Shown here: in pieces, positions 11,256 to 23,650 of the stretch
Layout: the number at the start of each line of letters is the position of its first letter
How positions within the stretch are numbered: the first letter of the stretch is position 1
From: Bordetella genomosp. 1
GTDB lineage: Bacteria > Pseudomonadota > Gammaproteobacteria > Burkholderiales > Burkholderiaceae_B
NCBI RefSeq assembly: GCF_002261335.1
Contig: NZ_NEVL01000001.1
Location: forward strand, 434,001 to 498,000
Direction: 5' to 3'
Length of the DNA stretch: 64,000 bases
Translations under genes and position numbers: made by a program
The notes under the pieces: generated by a model
The model's database searches: none
What the model was told of the DNA's origin: nothing
The model's input: only the letters and a program-made list of their open reading frames with translations

Positions 11256-12161
11256 ATGCCCGGAATCAAGGAAATCCGAACCAAGATCAAGAGCGTGCAA
11301 AACACGCGCAAGATCACCAAGGCGATGGAGATGGTCGCCGCGTCCAAGATGCGCAAGGCGCAGGAACGGATGCGCGCTGGCCGCCCGTATGCCACCAAGG
11401 TGCGCGAGATCGCTGCTCACCTGATGCAGGCCAACCCGGAATACAACCACCCCTATCTTCATGAACGTGAAGTGAAGGCCGTGGGCGTGGTCCTGGTGAC
11501 GACCGACAAGGGTCTTTGCGGTGGCCTGAACACCAACATCAGCCGCGTCACCCTCGGCCGCCTGAAGGAATTCGAGAAAGCCGGCATCGCCGTGCAGACG
11601 ACCGCCTTCGGCAACAAGGGCATGTCGCTGCTCACGCGTATCGGCGCCAAGCTGGTCTCGCAGGAAGTCCAACTGGGCGACAAGCCTGATCTCGACCGTC
11701 TGCTCGGCGCGATCAAGGTCCAGCTCGACGACTACCTCGAAGGCCGTATCGACGCGCTGTACGTGGCGACCACCCGCTTCGTCAATACGATGAAGCAGGA
11801 GCCGGTGTTCCTGCGCCTGTTGCCGCTGGCCTCCGGTTTGGATGATCCGTACCAGACGGGCGCCGAGACCCTGGCCGAGACGGCCGAGGTCAAGTCGGAG
11901 TACAGCTGGGACTACATCTACGAACCCGATGCCAAGAGCGTGATCGACGATCTGTTGCAGCGCTACGTCGAAGGCCTTCTGTACCAGGCCGTGGCCGAGA
12001 ACATGGCTTCGGAACAGTCCGCGCGCATGGTGGCCATGAAGGCCGCCTCGGACAACGCCAAGAAGGTCATCGGTGAGCTGCAACTGGTCTACAACAAGAC
12101 CCGTCAAGCCGCGATCACCAAGGAAATTTCGGAAATCGTAGGGGGCGCTGCCGCGGTGTAA
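11256..12161 (+). CDS. atpG: ATP synthase F1 subunit gamma
   Basis: 301 aa. The N-terminal coiled-coil ([36 protein letters not shown]) and the C-terminal helix ([22 protein letters not shown], then [20 protein letters not shown]) are the conserved rotor shaft segments. It turns inside the alpha3beta3 head. The start ATG at 11256 has a CAGGAAA ribosome site and atpD follows after 36 nt. Confidence 0.98.
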   Translation: MPGIKEIRTKIKSVQNTRKITKAMEMVAASKMRKAQERMRAGRPYATKVREIAAHLMQANPEYNHPYLHEREVKAVGVVLVTTDKGLCGGLNTNISRVTLGRLKEFEKAGIAVQTTAFGNKGMSLLTRIGAKLVSQEVQLGDKPDLDRLLGAIKVQLDDYLEGRIDALYVATTRFVNTMKQEPVFLRLLPLASGLDDPYQTGAETLAETAEVKSEYSWDYIYEPDAKSVIDDLLQRYVEGLLYQAVAENMASEQSARMVAMKAASDNAKKVIGELQLVYNKTRQAAITKEISEIVGGAAAV

Positions 12162-13601
<1,440 letters not shown>

Positions 13602-13610
13602 GGACCTGTT

Positions 13611-14036
13611 ATGGCTACCCTGCATGTCGATGTGGTCAGCGCGGAAGAAGCGATCTTCACCGGTGAGGCGAAGTTCGTGGTTCTGCCTGGCGAGTCGGGC
13701 GAGCTGGGCATTCTGCCCGGCCACACCCCGCTCATTTCGCGCATCCGCCCCGGGACGGTCAAGATCGTCCGTGCCGACGAAGGCGAGGAAACCATCTTCG
13801 TCGCCGGGGGCATTCTGGAAGTGCAACCTGGCAGCGTGACCGTCCTGGCCGATACGGCCATCCGGGCCGCTGACCTGGACGAAGCCCGTGCCGTGGCGGC
13901 GCGCGAAAAGGCGGAAGACGCCCTGCGCAACGCCAAGAACAAGGAAGACATCGCCGTGGTCGAGGCCGAGCTCGCCATGCTGGCTGCGCAAGCCGCCGCG
14001 GCCCGTCGTCTGCGTTCGGGCCGTTCTTCGCACTGA
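13611..14036 (+). CDS. atpC: ATP synthase F1 subunit epsilon
   Basis: 141 aa. The N-terminal beta-sandwich is recognisable ([42 protein letters not shown]) and is followed by the two-helix C-terminal domain. Epsilon couples rotor to c-ring and can inhibit ATP hydrolysis. It is the last gene of the operon, ending 33 nt before a strong terminator. Confidence 0.97.
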   Translation: MATLHVDVVSAEEAIFTGEAKFVVLPGESGELGILPGHTPLISRIRPGTVKIVRADEGEETIFVAGGILEVQPGSVTVLADTAIRAADLDEARAVAAREKAEDALRNAKNKEDIAVVEAELAMLAAQAAAARRLRSGRSSH

Positions 14037-14069
14037 TCCATTGCGGTACGCCGGGTCTGTCCCGGCACA

Positions 14070-14102
14070 CGACAAAGGCGGCTTCGGCCGCCTTTGTCGT
14101 TT
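14070..14102 (+). terminator. Terminator of the atp operon
   Basis: A perfect 13-bp stem CGACAAAGGCGGC / GCCGCCTTTGTCG is closed by a TTCG tetraloop (14083-14086) and followed by TTT. The AAAGG side lets it also work on the minus strand. The gap 14037-14390 contains this terminator and then G+C-rich DNA with no gene or clear promoter. Confidence 0.92.
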
Positions 14103-14390
14103 CCGGCCTCCGCGCAGGAAACGAGGCGCCGCGCGCGGGTTGGCGCATCTGCCGCGCCCTCGGCTCGTGCCAGGCCGTGGCCGCGCTGCGCGCGTGCGCC
14201 GGTGCGGCCACGTCGGCGGGCTCGGGCCTGCGTCCGAATCAGGGCAGCGCGGGGCGGGCGCCTGCCGCGCCGCAACACCCGGTATGCCGCCCGGGCGCTA
14301 CGCGTAAACCGCATTGCGGTCACCGCGCATAGGCAGCCCCGATCGACCTCTCTAGCCTGTGGTTTCGTTCCACCACACCAGGAGGTCGTC

Positions 14391-15401
14391 ATGCGTGAGG
14401 TCCGAGAGTATGCGGTCGTGATGGCGCCAGGCCGTGGCGACTGGGTCGAGCAGTGGCTGACGGCGCCCAGCCATCAGGCCACGGCGCGTTTCTTCCCGGT
14501 CGATCCCTGCGCGCATGGCGATGGCTCGCCGTGCTGGCTGGCCCAGGCCACGCTGATGCTGCGCCGTTTCGATGCCTGCCTGCTGCCGGTCGAGCCCGCC
14601 ACCCTGTCGTGGGCCCGCACCGCGATGGCCGGCGCGCGAGCGCATCTTGGTACGCCGGTGCTGGCGCTGGTGCGCAAGGTCCGCGCCGCGGGCGTCCTCG
14701 ATCTCACCGAGCTCGGCGTGGCCGATTACCTGATCGCGCCGCCGGGCGCCGAAGAGCTGCGCGTGCGCACCGAAATGGCGCTGGCACGCCAGCGCGTCCG
14801 GCCCTCGCTGGCAGACGTGCTGCCGGAGATCCCGGCGCCGGCGGCCGCGCCCGCTCAGGTCACCAACGGGCTGGCCTGGCGCTACGACGTCGCCCAGGGG
14901 GTGTTCCAGGATCCCGCCGAAGAGGCCGAGGCGCAGTCCGATGCCGCGCTGGCCGGCCCACAGGCCGCCGCGCCCGTCTTCACCCCGCCGGGCGTGGTGT
15001 TCGATATCGCGTCGGTGCAGTTGCTGCGCGAGCATCTGGCCGTGTTGCGCGAGCCCGCGCCGCGCCTGATCGACCCGCATGCCGAGGCCGACCCGGATAC
15101 CGATCCCGATGCCGACTCGCCCGTCGGCGCCTGGGACGACACCGATCAACTGATCGATTCGCCGTTCGGGCAGGCCAAGGCCGAGATGGCGGGGCGCTTC
15201 GAGCGCGCCTATCTGCATCGCTGCCTGCTGCGTCATGGCGGCAACGTCACGCAGGCCGCGCGCGCCTCCGCCAAGCACCGGCGCGCCTTCTGGGCGCTGA
15301 TGCGCAAGCACCAGATCCGTGCCGCGCCTTACCGCGCGCTCGAGCAGGGCGCCATGTCGCCCTGGCTCGACGCCGACGCGATCAAGGCGGCCTTGCGATG
15401 A
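14391..15401 (+). CDS. Orphan regulator: degenerate receiver-like domain plus Fis-type HTH
   Basis: 336 aa from the ATG at 14391, with GGAGG nine nt before it; the open frame upstream to 14094 overlaps the atp terminator and is rejected. Residues ~1-135 end in a pattern like the last strand of a response-regulator receiver (ELGVADYLIAPPGAEELRVR), but the phospho-acceptor Asp and the conserved Lys are not recognisable. After a Pro/Ala/Asp-rich linker, residues ~255-310 form a Fis/NtrC C-terminal HTH (RFERAYLHRCLLRHGGNVTQAARASAKHRRAFWALMRKH). There is no AAA+ domain and no kinase nearby. It probably binds DNA without phosphorylation control; its targets are unknown. Confidence 0.7.
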   Translation: MREVREYAVVMAPGRGDWVEQWLTAPSHQATARFFPVDPCAHGDGSPCWLAQATLMLRRFDACLLPVEPATLSWARTAMAGARAHLGTPVLALVRKVRAAGVLDLTELGVADYLIAPPGAEELRVRTEMALARQRVRPSLADVLPEIPAPAAAPAQVTNGLAWRYDVAQGVFQDPAEEAEAQSDAALAGPQAAAPVFTPPGVVFDIASVQLLREHLAVLREPAPRLIDPHAEADPDTDPDADSPVGAWDDTDQLIDSPFGQAKAEMAGRFERAYLHRCLLRHGGNVTQAARASAKHRRAFWALMRKHQIRAAPYRALEQGAMSPWLDADAIKAALR

Positions 15402-15423
15402 GGCCGCCGCGCATCCCGGCGGT

Positions 15424-15470
15424 GCCCGTGCCCGCGTCCGCGCCCGCGCCCGCGTCCGCGTTCGCGCTTC
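15424..15470 (+). repeat. Degenerate hexamer repeat (CCCGCG/TCCGCG)
   Basis: About seven tandem copies of a six-base unit, CCCGCG varying to TCCGCG and CCCGTG, lie in the 192-nt gap between the Fis-type gene and hemE. The gap has no credible gene. The copies are imperfect and G+C-rich, so chance slippage of a GC-rich spacer is the simple explanation. Confidence 0.5.
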
Positions 15471-15593
15471 TCGGCGCGCGCCGCGGCAGCGCCGCGCGGG
15501 CATTGGCGTGCATGCGCGGCGCGTTGGAGGCAGGTCAAGGGACACATCCGATTCGGGCGGTAAAATCCAGGCTTCCCTTTGACGAGGTCAGTC

Positions 15594-16667
15594 GTGTCCG
15601 CTCCCCTGAAGAACGATGTGTTCCTGCGCGCCCTGCTGCGCGAGCCCGTGCCGTATACGCCGATCTGGCTGATGCGTCAGGCGGGCCGCTACCTGCCGGA
15701 ATACAACGCCACGCGCTCGCGCGCCGGCTCGTTCATGGGGCTCGCACAGAATCCCGACTACGCCGCCGAAGTCACGCTGCAGCCGCTGGCGCGCTATCCG
15801 CTCGATGCGGCCATCCTGTTCTCCGACATCCTCACCGTGCCCGATGCGATGGGCCTGGGCCTGTCGTTCGCGCCGGGCGAGGGCCCGCGCTTCGCCACGC
15901 CGGTGCGTACCGAGGCCGACGTGGCGCGCCTGGCCGAGCCCGATCTGGATCGGCTGCGCTATGTGTTCGACGCGGTGCGGGTGATCCGGCGCGAGCTCGA
16001 CGGCCGGGTGCCGCTGATCGGTTTCGCCGGCAGCCCCTGGACCATCGCCTGCTACATGGTCGAAGGCCGGGGCAGCGACGACTATCGCCAGATCAAGACC
16101 ATGCTCTACGCGCGTCCCGACCTGGTGCATCGCATGCTCGAGATCAACGCGCGCGCCACCGCGGCATACCTCAACGCCCAGATCGACGCGGGCGCGCAGG
16201 CCGTCATGCTGTTCGACAGCTGGGGCGGCGTGCTGGCCGACGGGCTGTACCAGCAGTTCTCGCTGGCCTACACCCGACAGGTGGTGCAGGCGCTCAAGCG
16301 CGAAAACGAAGGCCGCCGCGTGCCGGTCATCGTCTTCACCAAGGGTGGCGGCCTCTGGCTCGAAGAAATCGCGGGCTGTGGTGCCGATGCCGTCGGCCTC
16401 GACTGGACCGTCAACCTCGGGCAGGCGCGCGAGCGCGTGGCCGACCGGGTGGCGCTGCAGGGCAATCTCGATCCCATGACGCTGTTCGGTGGCGCGCAGG
16501 CCATCCGCCAGGAGGCCCGCCGCACGATCGACGCATTCGGCGAGGTGGGCAAGGGCGGCCACGTGTTCAATCTGGGCCATGGCATTTCGCAGTTCACGCC
16601 GCCGGAAGCGGTCACCGAACTGGTCGACGAAGTCCATGCCTACAGCCGGGCTTTCCACAGTAAGTGA
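15594..16667 (+). CDS. hemE: Uroporphyrinogen decarboxylase
   Basis: 357 aa from a GTG start at 15594, with GAGG six nt upstream; this yields the family N-terminus [16 protein letters not shown], whereas the earlier TTG at 15579 adds four residues. Both HemE signatures are present: [15 protein letters not shown] near the N-terminus, and [16 protein letters not shown] in the middle. The enzyme removes four carboxyl groups from uroporphyrinogen III to give coproporphyrinogen III in haem synthesis, in the cytosol. A TAAAAT box at 15561-15566 may be its -10. Confidence 0.97.
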   Translation: MSAPLKNDVFLRALLREPVPYTPIWLMRQAGRYLPEYNATRSRAGSFMGLAQNPDYAAEVTLQPLARYPLDAAILFSDILTVPDAMGLGLSFAPGEGPRFATPVRTEADVARLAEPDLDRLRYVFDAVRVIRRELDGRVPLIGFAGSPWTIACYMVEGRGSDDYRQIKTMLYARPDLVHRMLEINARATAAYLNAQIDAGAQAVMLFDSWGGVLADGLYQQFSLAYTRQVVQALKRENEGRRVPVIVFTKGGGLWLEEIAGCGADAVGLDWTVNLGQARERVADRVALQGNLDPMTLFGGAQAIRQEARRTIDAFGEVGKGGHVFNLGHGISQFTPPEAVTELVDEVHAYSRAFHSK

Positions 16668-16975
16668 GTGGCCGCTAGCCCCGAAATGGGCGTAAATTGA
16701 GCATGGCCCCTTATAGTTGTGCACAGCAGCGACGCCATCGGTGTTTACCCGTGAAACAAAGGCCCGGCTCTTGCTTTACAGCATAAGTTCATGAATCAAA
16801 ACGATTTTTCGCGAGGGTTGGCAAATGGCGGGGCGGGAGCCTCAAAATTTCCATCCTCCGAAATTCGGCTTGTTCGGCGTTTTTCCCCAAAGTTATCCAC
16901 AGGCGCTCCGATTTTGATCGCACTTCACTCGGATCCGCGTCACCTTAGCGTCATCATCCAGAATTCACTTTAAGT
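16668..16975. other. AT-rich gap between hemE and priA with a DnaA box
   Basis: This 308-nt gap is markedly richer in A+T than the surrounding genes. It contains one perfect DnaA box, TTATCCACA (16893-16901), and a one-mismatch site, TTGTGCACA (16717-16725). An open frame of 60 codons (16791-16973) has no recognisable features and is not called. No rho-independent terminator for hemE was found. The segment probably carries the priA promoter. Confidence 0.5.
16893..16901 (+). promoter_or_regulatory. DnaA box
   Basis: TTATCCACA is an exact match to the high-affinity DnaA site, 75 nt before the priA start. A single box suggests DnaA control of priA rather than an origin. Confidence 0.5.
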
Positions 16976-19249
<2,274 letters not shown>

Positions 19250-19331
19250 CCGCCCGCGTGTCCGCATGCGCTCGCGCTTGCGGGTGCGCCGCCCGCCGTC
19301 GTCCCTCCGCTGCTTTTCCTTCTGCCCCGCA

Positions 19332-21395
19332 ATGTCCCAAGATACCCCGATCGGCCATGGCCTGAATCCCGCCCAGAAAGAGGCGGTGCTGTATCTGGAC
19401 GGCCCCTGCCTGGTGCTGGCCGGCGCCGGCAGCGGCAAGACCCGCGTGATCACGCAGAAGATCGCCTACCTGCTGCGCGAATGCGGCTATATGGGCCGCA
19501 ACGTCGTGGCCCTCACCTTCACCAACAAGGCCGCGCGCGAGATGGCCGAGCGCGTGAAGGAGATCGTCGACCGCAAGCTCGCCAAGGGGCTCACGATCTC
19601 GACCTTCCATGCGCTGGGCGTGAAGCTGTTGCGCGAAGAGGCCGTGCACGCCGGCCTCAAGCCCACCTTTTCGATCCTGGATGCCGACGACGCGCTCGCG
19701 ATCATCCAGGAGCTGCTCGCCACCACGGACCGGAACCGCCTGCGCGAAGTGCAGGGCATCATCTCGCTCTGGAAAAACGCGCTGCTCGAGCCCGACCAGG
19801 CCGCCAACGTGGCCGTCACGCCGACCGAGGTCGAGGCGGTGCACATCTATCGCAGCTATGCCGCCACGCTCGCGGCCTACCAGGCGGTCGACTTCGACGA
19901 CCTGATCCGCATCCCGGCATTGCTGCTCGAGAGCAACGAGGAGGTCCGCACGCGCTGGCAGAATCGCGTGCGCTACCTGCTGGTCGACGAATACCAGGAC
20001 ACCAACGTGTGCCAATACCGCCTGGTGCAGCTGCTCACCGGCATGCGCGCGATGTTCACGGCCGTGGGCGACGACGACCAGGCGATCTACGCCTGGCGCG
20101 GCGCCACCATCGAAAACCTGGCCAAGCTCACCACCGACTACGACAACCTCAAGCTCATCAAGCTCGAGCAGAACTACCGCTCGGTGCAGCGCATCCTGCA
20201 CGCGGCCAACAACGTGATCGAGCGCAATCCCAAGCTGTTCGAGAAAAAACTCTGGTCCGACCTGGGCTACGGCGAGCCGATCCAGGTCACGGCCATGGAG
20301 GGCGACGAGCACGAGGCCGAGTCGATCGGCATGAAGCTCTCGGCCGCGCGCTTCGAACGCCAGGCCGAGTGGCGCGACTTCGCCATTCTCTACCGCAGCA
20401 ACCATCAATCGCGCATTCTCGAGCAGGCGCTGCGCAACCTGAAGATCCCGTACACGATCTCGGGCGGCCAGAGCTTCTTCGACAAGGCCGAGGTGCGCGA
20501 CATCCTGGCCTATTTGCGGCTGGTGGCCAACGACGAAGACGATCCGGCCTTCATCCGCGCCGCCACCACGCCCAAGCGCGGCATCGGGCAGGCCACGCTG
20601 CAGGTGCTGGGCACCTACGCGGCCGGCCGCCAGATATCGCTGCTGGCCGCGGTGGCCGAGAGCGGCATCGAGGCGCAGCTCGCGCCGCGCCAGCTCGAAC
20701 CGCTGCGCACCTTTGCCGAGTTCATCCGTCGCATCCAGTGGCGCGCCGGCCGCGGCGCCGACGGCAGCAGCACGCGCGCGGCCGAGCCCGCGGGCCCGCT
20801 GCTCGACGATCTCGTCGAGGCGATCCAATACGAGCGCTACCTCTACGACATGTTCGACGAACGGCCGGCGCAGACGCGCTGGCAGAACGTGCTGGAGCTC
20901 ACCGGCTGGCTCAAGCGCAAGGCCGATGAAGACGGCATGACGCTGTTCGAGCTGGTGCAGCACGTCGCGCTGGTGACCATGCTGGAGCGCGGCGAGGACG
21001 AGGAGGAGCCCGACGCGGTCAAGCTCTCGACCCTGCACGCGTCCAAGGGTCTCGAGTATCCGCACGTCTATCTGGCCGGCGTCGAGGAAGGGCTGCTGCC
21101 CCACCTCGGCCGCGACGAGGAAGACACCGACCCCGACAGCGCCGCCAATTCGCTGGCCGTGCGCATCCAGGAAGAGCGCCGGCTGATGTACGTGGGCATC
21201 ACGCGCGCCAAGCGCAGCCTGCATCTGTCCTGGTGCAAGCGCCGCCGCCGCGCCCGCGAAGATCGCGCCTGCGAACCCTCGCGCTTCATCGAAGAGATGG
21301 GCCTGGAGCAACCCGGCATCGTCGAAGACGACGCCACCGCCGCCCTCACCCCCAAGGCCCGCCTCGACATGCTCAAGGCCCTGCTGAAGAAGTAA
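19332..21395 (+). CDS. rep: ATP-dependent DNA helicase, Rep/UvrD family
   Basis: 687 aa from the ATG at 19332 (MSQDTPIGHGLNPAQKEAVLY); the open frame further upstream lies inside priA. Superfamily 1A motifs appear in order: Q motif LNPAQKEAV, Walker A AGAGSGKTRVI, motif Ia TFTNKAAREM, DEYQDTN (II), GDDDQAIYAWRGA (III), QNYRS (IV), STLHASKGLEYPHVYLAG (V) and YVGITRAKRSL (VI). Length and the NVVALTFTNKAAREMAER text favour Rep over UvrD, but the two are hard to separate by eye. It unwinds 3' to 5' and helps fork progression. Position next to priA makes a small replication-restart cluster. Confidence 0.88.
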   Translation: MSQDTPIGHGLNPAQKEAVLYLDGPCLVLAGAGSGKTRVITQKIAYLLRECGYMGRNVVALTFTNKAAREMAERVKEIVDRKLAKGLTISTFHALGVKLLREEAVHAGLKPTFSILDADDALAIIQELLATTDRNRLREVQGIISLWKNALLEPDQAANVAVTPTEVEAVHIYRSYAATLAAYQAVDFDDLIRIPALLLESNEEVRTRWQNRVRYLLVDEYQDTNVCQYRLVQLLTGMRAMFTAVGDDDQAIYAWRGATIENLAKLTTDYDNLKLIKLEQNYRSVQRILHAANNVIERNPKLFEKKLWSDLGYGEPIQVTAMEGDEHEAESIGMKLSAARFERQAEWRDFAILYRSNHQSRILEQALRNLKIPYTISGGQSFFDKAEVRDILAYLRLVANDEDDPAFIRAATTPKRGIGQATLQVLGTYAAGRQISLLAAVAESGIEAQLAPRQLEPLRTFAEFIRRIQWRAGRGADGSSTRAAEPAGPLLDDLVEAIQYERYLYDMFDERPAQTRWQNVLELTGWLKRKADEDGMTLFELVQHVALVTMLERGEDEEEPDAVKLSTLHASKGLEYPHVYLAGVEEGLLPHLGRDEEDTDPDSAANSLAVRIQEERRLMYVGITRAKRSLHLSWCKRRRRAREDRACEPSRFIEEMGLEQPGIVEDDATAALTPKARLDMLKALLKK

Positions 21396-21428
21396 CCCGA
21401 GCCCCCGCGCCGCCTGCCGCCCCACCCC

Positions 21429-21866
21429 GAAAAGGTGTCAGACTGCATTTATCGAAAAGGTGTCAGACTGCATTTTCCCGGCCGCCCCGCGTGCGCCGAA
21501 AAATGTAGTCTGACACCTTTGTTTTAGGCCCCGCGGACTGCAGTGGTGCTGTCGAACGCGCGGTTCGGGAAATGCAGTCTGACTCATTTTTTCAGGGGGC
21601 GCCGCGTCGACTCCACGCAACCCCCGAGGGCCCGTCCTTCTTCATCGCGATGCATCGCTCGGCGCGCGTAGACCCGTCGAAAAGGTGTCAGACTGCATTT
21701 ATCGAAAAGGTGTCAGACTGCATTTTTCCAGCCGCCCCGCGTGCGCGGAAAATGTAGTCTGACACCTTCGTTTTGGGCGTCGCGGGCCGCTGTGGTGCGG
21801 TCGAACGCGCGGTTCGGAAAATGCAGTCTGACTCCATTATCAGAAAATGCAGTCTGACTCATTTTT
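21429..21866. repeat. Duplicated array of GTCAGACTGCATTT-type repeats
   Basis: Nine copies of a ~20-nt element sit in 440 nt. The direct form (AAAAGGTGTCAGACTGCATT) is at 21430-21450, 21455-21475, 21680-21700 and 21705-21727. The inverted form with ACACC (AAATGTAGTCTGACACC) is at 21499-21520 and 21749-21768. An inverted variant ending in GACTC (AAATGCAGTCTGACTC) is at 21570-21592, 21818-21838 and 21843-21866. Copies 1-4 (21429-21592) and copies 5-8 (21679-21838) are two versions of one ~165-nt block, alike also between the repeats, so the block was duplicated. The gap 21396-21934 holds nothing else recognisable. The design resembles REP-type elements mobilised by IS200-like (RAYT) transposases, but no such gene is in the window. 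Confidence 0.85.
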
Positions 21867-21934
21867 GGGCGCTCCTTTTCGGGCGCGCTCTTCCTGCGAG
21901 CGGGTGGCGGATGCGGCGCCAGGGGAAGCGGGAG

Positions 21935-22324
21935 TCAGTCGTCGTCGAGCGAGAGGCGGCTGGTGGCGCGGTACATGCGTTCCAGGCGCAGGGCCTCGGC
22001 GGCGAGGGCGTCGCGGGTGTCGGCGGGGGCGTCGCGCCACGCGTCGTAGGCCGCCATCAGCTCGCGCTTGATCTGCTGTTGCGCGGGCGTGATGGGGCGG
22101 CGATGGCCCTCGCGGTACATGACCAGCCGGCGCGCGAAGTTCGAGCGCGCCTCGGCCAGCGAATAGTCGCCGTTGGGGCCTCCGCGCACCTCGGCGGCGT
22201 CGGTTTCGCCCTGGCCGTCGTCTTCCCAGTCGCACAGCAGGCAGATCTCGAAATCGGCGCCCTGGTCCAGCGTGGGGTAGCCGCAACAGGGACAATCGGC
22301 ACGCGTGAGCGGGGTCAACGGCAT
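21935..22324 (-). CDS. Cysteine-rich CPCC domain protein
   Basis: 129 aa from the ATG at 22322-22324; an ATG two codons earlier (22330) is also possible. The N-terminus carries DCPCCGYPTL and, about 15 residues on, EICLLCDWEDDG. That is the CPCC-family arrangement of a CPCC cluster and a second CxxC, suggesting a small zinc-binding knuckle. The rest is a charged helical region (PITPAQQQIKRELMAAYDAWRD). Function is unknown; relatives are found singly or beside toxin/immunity-like loci. It lies 25 nt after the stop of, and may be co-transcribed with, the hydrolase upstream (22350-23423). Confidence 0.8.
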   Translation of the reverse strand: MPLTPLTRADCPCCGYPTLDQGADFEICLLCDWEDDGQGETDAAEVRGGPNGDYSLAEARSNFARRLVMYREGHRRPITPAQQQIKRELMAAYDAWRDAPADTRDALAAEALRLERMYRATSRLSLDDD

Positions 22325-22349
22325 GAGCATCGGGCGCTTGCGGCGCGGG

Positions 22350-23423
22350 TCAGAGGTGGTCTTGGAAGAAGGCCTTCACCGACGCGTTGAGGCGCTGATG
22401 GAAGGCCTGGCGATCGAAGCCGGCGGCGTCGCGGCACAGGCTCGGCAGCTGCTTGCGCTGCTGCGCCGCGCAGGCCGGCAGGAACGCATGATGGCTCGCC
22501 TGCTTTGCCAGATGATAGTCCGGGTCGCGCGGCAGGTTGCGTTGCAGTGCGGTCACGTCGGACGGCACGATGCCGTCGCCGCCGAACTGCGAGGCCCAGA
22601 TCTGCACCGGCACGTCCACGCGCGCCAGCCCCGGCCGCGAAAACAGATTCAGCGGGTCGGCCAGCACGATGGCCTTCACGCGCGGGTCGGGCTCCGGCAA
22701 CACCGGCCAGGCGCGCCGCGCGATCTCGCCGCACCACGGAATACTGGCCGCGCCCTGGCAGAACGGCGTGAGCAGGCTCAGGTCGGGCTGCGCGCCCGCC
22801 AGCACCAGCGCGTCATAGCCGCCGCGCGAATAGCCGAACACCCCCACGTTGTACGGGATCAGGTGGCTCGCGTAGCGCCAGTGCTCGGTCATGAAATCGA
22901 TCAGGCGGCTCAGGTCGCCCGGGCGGCTGGCGAACACGTCGAGGTGGCCGCGCCGCGCCATGTCGTGGGCGTTGTCGCCGCGATGCTCGATCGCCGCCAC
23001 CACGAAGCCCGCGCGCGCCAGCGTCTCGGCGGTGTCGCGATGGCCCAGGTACGAGCCCCCGCTGCCGTGCGAGAGGATCACCAGCGGCCATTGCCGATGC
23101 TTGGGTGGGTCGCAGGCCAGCAGGCCCTGCAACGTCGTCGGGCCCAGCGCCGCCGCGCCCTGGGGTGCGGCGCAGGGATACCAGACCGCGCCGGCCAGCG
23201 CCGGTAGGCCCGCCGCCGGGGGAATCCGGATCAGGCCGAAGCCGGTGGCGTGCGCCGCCGGCAGGAGCGCCAGCGCGGCCAGCCACAGCAGGAGCGCGCG
23301 GAGCGGGCGCCACCGCGCGCGCGGCGGGCGAGCGGCCGGGCAGGGCGATCGATCGAGACGGCGGGGGCGGGGCGCGGCGGGGCCTGGGCGCGCCGCGGAG
23401 AGAGCATGGAGATTCCCGGGCAT
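22350..23423 (-). CDS. Exported alpha/beta hydrolase (dienelactone hydrolase/PAF-AH-like)
   Basis: 357 aa from the only ATG, 23421-23423. The hydrophobic signal segment (LRALLLWLAALALLPAAHA) begins at about residue 41, so the first ~38 Pro/Arg-rich residues look non-native; translation may begin at an unrecognised alternative codon. The hydrolase core has the oxyanion segment ILSHGSGGS (about 117-124), the nucleophile elbow GYSRGG (Ser about 199) and a late His (HHAFLPAC). The family includes periplasmic lipases and carboxylesterases with short-acyl substrates; the substrate here is unknown. Confidence 0.8.
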   Translation of the reverse strand: MPGNLHALSAARPGPAAPRPRRLDRSPCPAARPPRARWRPLRALLLWLAALALLPAAHATGFGLIRIPPAAGLPALAGAVWYPCAAPQGAAALGPTTLQGLLACDPPKHRQWPLVILSHGSGGSYLGHRDTAETLARAGFVVAAIEHRGDNAHDMARRGHLDVFASRPGDLSRLIDFMTEHWRYASHLIPYNVGVFGYSRGGYDALVLAGAQPDLSLLTPFCQGAASIPWCGEIARRAWPVLPEPDPRVKAIVLADPLNLFSRPGLARVDVPVQIWASQFGGDGIVPSDVTALQRNLPRDPDYHLAKQASHHAFLPACAAQQRKQLPSLCRDAAGFDRQAFHQRLNASVKAFFQDHL

Positions 23424-23561
23424 GACGACGAGGTGACGAACTGCGGACCAGCGGGCAGCGTAACGGACGGGCCCGCCCCGCCAATCCGCCGATCAAGCCC
23501 GCATCCGGGCCGGTCCACGGCGTATCGGGCCCGCGTGGGGCCGTTTACGTTGTCAGTCCGG

Positions 23562-23591
23562 TTTACAGGGCGGCCATTGCGCCGTTAGGAT
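23562..23591 (+). promoter_or_regulatory. Candidate promoter for enoyl-CoA hydratase at 23651
   Basis: TTTACA (23562-23567) and TAGGAT (23586-23591) are spaced by 18 nt, about 60 nt before the GTG start. Confidence 0.4.
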
Positions 23592-23650
23592 GATCCGGCG
23601 AGCCGCCGTGCGTACGCGCGGCCGGCCGTGTATCCGAAGGAGAGCTAGCG

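Noticed and set aside
16668-16975. Chromosomal replication origin
   Set aside because: Only one exact DnaA box and one near match are present, with no dnaA/dnaN or gidA genes nearby.
21429-21866. CRISPR array
   Set aside because: The copies occur in both orientations, with gaps from 4 to about 90 nt, and the spacer text itself is duplicated. No cas genes are near.
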